Both the position numbers and the translations under genes were made by a program. A stretch of 64,000 bases of DNA from Cryptomeria japonica (Eukaryota > Streptophyta > Pinopsida > Cupressales > Cupressaceae). The DNA is taken from positions 336,429,927 to 336,493,926 of the forward strand of contig NC_081414.1 of assembly GCF_030272615.1 (NCBI RefSeq), in the 5' to 3' direction. The notes under the pieces are model-generated. The model saw only the letters and a list, made by a program, of their open reading frames with translations. It was not told the DNA's origin and searched no databases. This document shows positions 59,109 through 64,000 of the stretch, one piece after another; position 1 is the first letter of the stretch, and every line of letters begins with the position of its first letter.

Positions 59109-59477
59109 TATAGGAGTTGAGAAAATACAACACCACAGGAGCCTGAAGATCTTCTGCAAGCTGAATAACCTATTACAAGGAGAAGCAATGAAGCAAAATC
59201 TGAAGAACATACAAAACACAGAGAATATGCTCAAAAAGAGAGAGCTCAATATTTACAAAAATATGTAATGTGATTCTTACAATGAAAAGAAAGAACTCAA
59301 CCTTTAATAGGTCAAGAAACCCTAAAAAGGGAAAACCTAGGTTTGCACATAATAATTAATTAAAATAATTAATTATATGCACCTAAAGTTAGCTTAAGTG
59401 TAAAAGAGATAAAGGGAACTTAAATAATTAAACAAAGAATGTTTAATTAATCAAGTAAATACCTGAATACTCTAACA
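59109..59477 (-). repeat. Element I 5' LTR (369 bp)
   Basis: Nearly identical to 56676-57031, with an extra 12-14 bp (taattaaaataatt region) and very few substitutions. This makes I one of the younger insertions here. Confidence 0.92.
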
Positions 59478-59482
59478 AATAC

Positions 59483-60409
59483 AATATAAATATTCTCATG
59501 CGTTCTTTTAGGAACTTGATTATATAACCTAAATGTATACCTTAAAAAGAAAAAAATTAGCATATAAATCTTAAACAATCTATATAGGATATGCTAAGAG
59601 ACATCCTTATTGAGTTGCCTATTTTTTAATCAATTTGTCACATATATAGTGCAATGGGTTCCTCAACAAGGATATAGATCACAATGTATTTTGATCTAGA
59701 ATTTGATTTCTATGTAGAATTAAGATTTATTAGGGTTGAAGTTATTAATTTCTTAATATTAGTTTATAAATTCAACATTAATGATGAATTACAAACAAAA
59801 ATAAGTTATTTAATATATAATTCTATTTTTTATATAAAATTAAGTATTATTAAGGTTAGATTATTATTGTCTTAATAATAATTTATAGATTTGTTGTTAA
59901 TGATAAATATTTTAGACAATATTTGCTATTAATGATAAATATTTAAGACAAAACAAGTATTTTATTATAATCCAAATGTTGAATGAGGCAAATTAGAAGC
60001 CCTAAATTTCAAATATCCAAGAGACTGAAATTGTTTGTCATGGCCAATAATATTCTTTTATGAAGATGTATGCCTCAAATTTTTGATGATTTACACTAGA
60101 GGAATTTGTATAAAAGGAGATTTCCATGCATTGAGTGTAGCATTTGTTATGGAACATGAAACTTAGAACTTAATCACAAGAGTTATCAATGAAACACTAG
60201 ATCATGCCAATTCTAATTAATTCTATTTTGAAGGCATTTTTGCTTTATTGGGTAGTGGCAAATAATTTGAGGCTTTGAATTATTTTTGATAGGTTGAATT
60301 TTTTCTTAAATTTGATAAGGGTTTTTACGTCAAGAAACATTCTATAGTTTGATAAGGGTTTTCTGCATTTTGTTCTCATTCTCATTCTCTTGCTAATTAT
60401 TCCCAAAAT
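59483..60409. other. No gene seen
   Basis: Very AT-rich sequence with loosely repeated words (aattaagtattattaagg, aatgataaatatttaagac). Nothing to annotate. Confidence 0.5.
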
Positions 60410-61561
60410 CCTAGTTTCTCCTTCTTATTTGATAGCCTGCATTGCCATCCATGTCGACAGAGCCCTTTTTTTGGTTTCATTGTGAGTGTGTACCCTAGAC
60501 CCATCTCATTTTTTGGAGTAGACACTCCAATTTCCCTCTCGGCGTCGATGCGCCAGGTTTCATTCCGAAAAATTACAGACATGAGGCTCAAGCGCATCCT
60601 CCTCTACTCAGATTTCCCTCTCATATTGGCAATCAAGATGATCTTGGGTAGCTAACACCTAAACAGAGATGAGTATCCTCGGGATAACACCAGCATCTCC
60701 TCAAGGTTTGTTGCCTCTCTGCTAGACCTAAAACTTGCCAAGCAGGCAGTTTGGACCCTCACCAAGAAGATCTTTCCAGAGGAGGTCACCCATGAGCTCC
60801 AAGAAATTCTAAATAAGGCAATTCATGACACTGGGGCTCATCGGCTAGGCGATAGAATCCTATTCAATGCCCATGGAGAACTAATTAACTATTATCCTTT
60901 CCTCCTCAACCTGAAAGGAAAAGACTTGGATAGGCATCGGGTTTTCATGAGAGTTGGCCTTGGCTACCTTAAATGGCGGTTCCTAGGAGATAATTCAGAA
61001 GACCCAGGTAGAGAGGATGACCTAATTCAGTTCGCAAGACTCAACAACATTCTGCCTCTGAAAACAGAAGATGAAAACCCTCAAATGGAACAGGCATGCA
61101 GGGGTGGCGCTAGCAGGGGTCGTCACGGGTCCAAACTTGGTCATGGCAGGGGTCGCCCTCCGAGAAAAGGTCGTGGGAGTGTGAGGAAGGAGCACCTGCC
61201 ATCTGAAGACCACAAGGAAATTGCAAGCTAGGTCCCCTTTTAGTTACTTTAAAGCTTACTATTTTGACTCTCGAGCGAGTATTTGTTCTTATCAGGATAA
61301 TCTTTGTTAATAGAGCAACAAGCTTCTGCCATTTAGACTTTAAGTTTTTTATAAAAAGGGAATCCTCATACTCATATATGTTAATTTAGAAGGACTCCTT
61401 ATGCCTTCCATGGACTGCCTGGTTGCATTCCTTCTTCTCTTTTAAAAGGCATTTTGATGCTTCCATTTTGAATTCTGTTAAAAATCTATTTGCTATCTTA
61501 GCTCTGTAAATTCTACATAATCAATATAATTATGGCTTTGCCTTTACTGATAAAAAAAAAA
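60410..61561 (+). mobile_element. Poly(A)-tailed retrocopy-like unit
   Basis: Composition is more balanced than the flanks. An ORF (60451-61231) is followed by about 320 bases of UTR-like sequence with tacataatcaatataatt and an A run at 61552-61561 after ctttactgat. An A tail directly in genomic DNA suggests reverse transcription by LINE machinery. I could not find flanking duplications by eye, and the 5' limit is approximate. Confidence 0.45.
60451..61231 (+). pseudogene. Unknown ORF with Arg/Gly-rich C-terminus
   Basis: The ATG at 60451 (MSTEPFF) leads to a T-run frameshift near 60465. The frame then continues through one TAA (60653) to TAG/TGA-free sequence ending AAGCTAG at 61229. Middle part: TKKIFPEEVTHELQEILNKA, VFMRVGLGYLKWRFLGD. 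The C-terminal 45 residues are rich in RG, GRGRPP and KGRG, as in RNA- or DNA-binding tails (AT-hook-like GRGRPP). I do not recognise the protein. It could be ORF1 of a LINE, a host retrocopy or a non-autonomous element gene. Confidence 0.45.
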
Positions 61562-62760
61562 CTATGTCAATAAATAGATGAGCCATTTAATTTGACAAGC
61601 ATTCTACAAGTTGTTATGATAGGAGTGGAACAATGCAACGAACCCACTGCCATTCCACAAATGCAGTAATCAATTGGCCATAAGAATGTTATTATAATGA
61701 ACGACTATATAAACAAAGTGAAATTATAAGCATTATCATTGGCCGCTACAGTTTAAGAGTAGAGCCACAGAGTGAATGGAGCGACTCAGGCATTTAAGAG
61801 TAGAGCTACATTTGATCAATCATTTGATTTGTTGAACTTGAAGAAGCATTTCTATCCATTTCTTGTGCGTTGTGAGAATTTGTTGCAGCTAAAACATACC
61901 TCAACTTTTGTCTGAAAATAAATTTTTATTTGCATCTAACATGTTCATTGGCATCCCTACTGGGATGATATAATTTGTGTATAATATTTAGGCAAGTAAC
62001 TTGACATGGTTTCACTAAGTTTTATATTTCTTGGTTGAGTTATAAGTAACTAGTATATCTATATTTAAAAAATATAGATAAATTATGCCAAGAGATATCT
62101 TATAATCAAAAGGGATCTAATGATTGCAACAATAATAGTAGTATACAAGAGTTTCAAAAATATGGATAATAATAGAGTTGTTTAAGTATGGCACTCTTCC
62201 ATTATCATTTGAATGTAACGGTTTCATATAGTTGGAGACAAGTCACAAGTGGCGAGGGTTCTATTTTATTTGGAGTAATAAAATAACACCTCCATGAAAA
62301 CCAAAAGATGACATATCTCATGCATTTACCTGTCATTTGCATGTCAAATTGTTTCAAAATTGAATTTTTTGTTTACGAACATTTTGATGTCATTATAGAT
62401 GCCTCTCGGCATAATTACTTATTAGTTTTATTGTCATAGTGTATTGTGCATGAAAACTTGAGGTGTTTGGTTCACCTTAAATAGACAATATTATTTTGAT
62501 CTTTTGTTGATCTCTAATGTGGGCAGAAGTGGAGTGTTGAGCACAGTGTAGAAAGAGAGACAATGTTAGAAATTGGGGCATCAATTGGTAGAGAAACTCC
62601 TACTTGAATGAAGAAAGTCTGTGAGGGTCAAATAGACCCAGGCACAATTTCATCTTGTGATATTTTGATAAATATTTTCTTTCTTTGGAAATACTTTATT
62701 TCTTAAAGAATAGGATTGTCAAATTTTTCCTTCTTTGGAACTACAAGGTTGAAAAGTATA
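61562..62760. other. No gene seen
   Basis: AT-rich DNA. A short duplication of the phrase tttaagagtagagc-aca occurs at 61751 and 61795. No frame, LTR border or RNA gene supported. Confidence 0.5.
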
Positions 62761-63006
62761 ATTCTATTTTAACATATCATTGGTCCATCATAAACCCACA
62801 TTGGCCCATATCTAACATGTTTATAACTCAATGCCTTGACCAATTCTATTTTAACATATCAATGGTCCATCATAAACCCACATTGGCCCATATCTAACAT
62901 GTTTATAACTTTGTGCCTTGACCAATTCTATTTTAACATATCATTGGTCCATCATAAACCCACATTGGCCCATATCTAACATGTTTATAACTTTGTGTCT
63001 TGACCA
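62761..63006. repeat. Three 82-bp tandem repeats
   Basis: Copies start at 62761, 62843 and 62925 (attctattttaacatatca) and end ccttgacca. They differ at a few positions (ctcaatg in copy 1, ctttgtg in copies 2 and 3), so copies 2 and 3 are the most recent pair. Confidence 0.95.
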
Positions 63007-63517
63007 AAAGGGGATGTTGAGTGGATTCATTGTTTATCGATATTCTTTTCAAAAATTCATTTAGACATTGACTTAAAATCTGAAATTTGATCTGTCTTAA
63101 TGTAGTTTAAATAGATTTATGATAGTTTGGATTTATCTTTTTTGATATCTCAATTCCAATCTATTTTCCATCGGTAGAATGACCAAAGTAAAATGTCCAG
63201 TACATTAATATAATAATGTTTGGTACATCATTTAATCAAATTATGCTATTAAAAAGAAAAGGAAAATAATTCCATCTAAAATTGAGACTTACATATCCAT
63301 TTTTTCGGATATGCACTCCATGTTACTAAGTTAAATTGTGGTTTGAACTAGTGAACATGAAATCCTACCAACCACAAAAATTAGGTATCAATGATGAATT
63401 CCTTTAAAACATTAGATTTTATTTAATTATGTCCATAAAATAATTCTACAAATATGGAAAACAACAGCTCTGAATGGCAAAAAGTTTTACAGAGACAGAA
63501 AAATAGGGGAGGAAGAC

Positions 63518-64000
63518 ATGGCGAATTTTTTTGATAAAGATAAGGAGCGTTTAAGAGTTAATAAAATGGCGGATGGTGGCTACAACAGAAAGGGCCTAAT
63601 GGCTCCTTGGGCAGATATGGACGAATTCATTATGAGGTATATTATGCTTGATGGCAGATATGCCAGTATCTTTTTTTATCATTTTACCATCTTAAATCAC
63701 TTTAAGCATGGCAAATTTATTTCAATTCCATTGTATCTGGTTTCTTCTTTGGAGAATAGTCTAGAAAAACATACTAAGAATCCAAATAATCTGGTCCTCC
63801 ATGAAGGGCTTATTGTGCTCATTATGGAGTACATCAAAGCCCATGAAGTAGTGCCCTCTCTCTCTAAGAAAGGCTAAATCCCTAATACTAATGTTCAAGA
63901 TGTCTCTAATACGGATATGGAGATGGAGGATAGTGGGAGCACCAAACCTCTTGTTGACCCTGATTACAAGTTGGTTGAAGAGGGTGAGATGTTGGTCACT
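63518..64000 (+). CDS. Unknown ORF, 3' end outside window
   Basis: The ATG at 63518 sits after a purine-rich leader (gggaggaagac). It encodes MANFFDKDKERLRVNKMADG, then a compact region (APWADMDEFIMRYIMLDGRY, KFISIPLYLVSSLENSLEKH, LHEGLIVLIMEYIKAHE). A TAA occurs at 63875, but the same frame stays open with acidic sequence (MEMEDSGSTKPLVDPDYKLV) to the end of the window. The stop may therefore be a mutation. I do not recognise the protein; hydrophobic helices such as LHEGLIVLIMEY resemble those in plant-transposon-associated ORFs. Host gene or element gene is undecided. Confidence 0.45.

Larger units (their letters stand above)
56676..59477 (-). mobile_element. Element I: non-coding LTR element with GC-rich interior
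   Basis: The duplication aatac is at 56671-56675 and 59478-59482. LTRs are 56676-57031 and 59109-59477, with a primer-binding site (minus TGGTATCAGAGCCC, 59108 downward) and a purine tract (minus cttaaggggggg, 57043 downward). The 2.08-kb interior has no gag or pol motif in any frame. It contains a GC-rich island at about 58190-58690 that gives long Pro/Ala-rich but meaningless ORFs. LARD/TRIM-type non-autonomous element; the autonomous partner is not in this window. Confidence 0.9.

Overview
This window looks like intergenic nuclear DNA from a seed plant with a large, repeat-rich genome, most plausibly a conifer or other gymnosperm. That placement is an inference: the DNA is AT-rich, no intact host gene is visible, and it is dominated by old, nested LTR retrotransposons whose reading frames carry mostly C-to-T type nonsense mutations. 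I see no rRNA, tRNA, CRISPR array or bacterial-style operon.

Layout. (1) 1-5634: a broken DDE-type transposase-like gene (+) faces a broken multi-exon gene (-); both keep recognisable introns. (2) 5640-10553: no gene; microsatellites, hairpins and degenerate repeats. (3) 10554-32336: one Ty1/copia element, B (target-site duplication catat). Into it were inserted a complete copia element A (11593-18312, duplication gggaa), a minus-strand solo LTR C (18534-20978), a minus-strand copia element D (24182-30009), and a non-LTR segment E inside B's own 3' LTR. (4) 32337-36226: no confident gene. (5) 36227-55135: a minus-strand Ty3/gypsy element G (duplication catac) with a second RNase H domain and an antisense plant-mobile-domain ORF. 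Into it were inserted a tiny SMART/TRIM-like element (41955-42285), a solo LTR J (42998-44503, duplication ataac) and an LTR element H (46431-53034, duplication tagca). (6) 56671-59482: a non-coding LTR element I with a GC-rich core (duplication aatac). (7) 60410-61561: a poly(A)-tailed, retrocopy-like unit. (8) 62761-63006: three 82-bp tandem repeats. (9) 63518-64000: an unknown ORF that leaves the window.

How they work together. A, B and D carried the usual copia order gag-PR-IN-RT-RNase H, and G carried gypsy RT-RNase H-RNase H-IN. H is the most unusual unit. It has proper LTRs, a primer-binding site, a polypurine tract and a target-site duplication, but I find no protease, integrase or reverse transcriptase. 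It instead carried a coiled-coil ORF with four zinc knuckles and an ancestral ORF of about 1,145 codons that I do not recognise. Its LTR ends, R-U5 block and polypurine tract resemble those of copia element A, so an A-like element may have mobilised it. Reading the insertions as brackets gives the relative order: B is older than A, C, D and E; G is older than the SMART, J and H.
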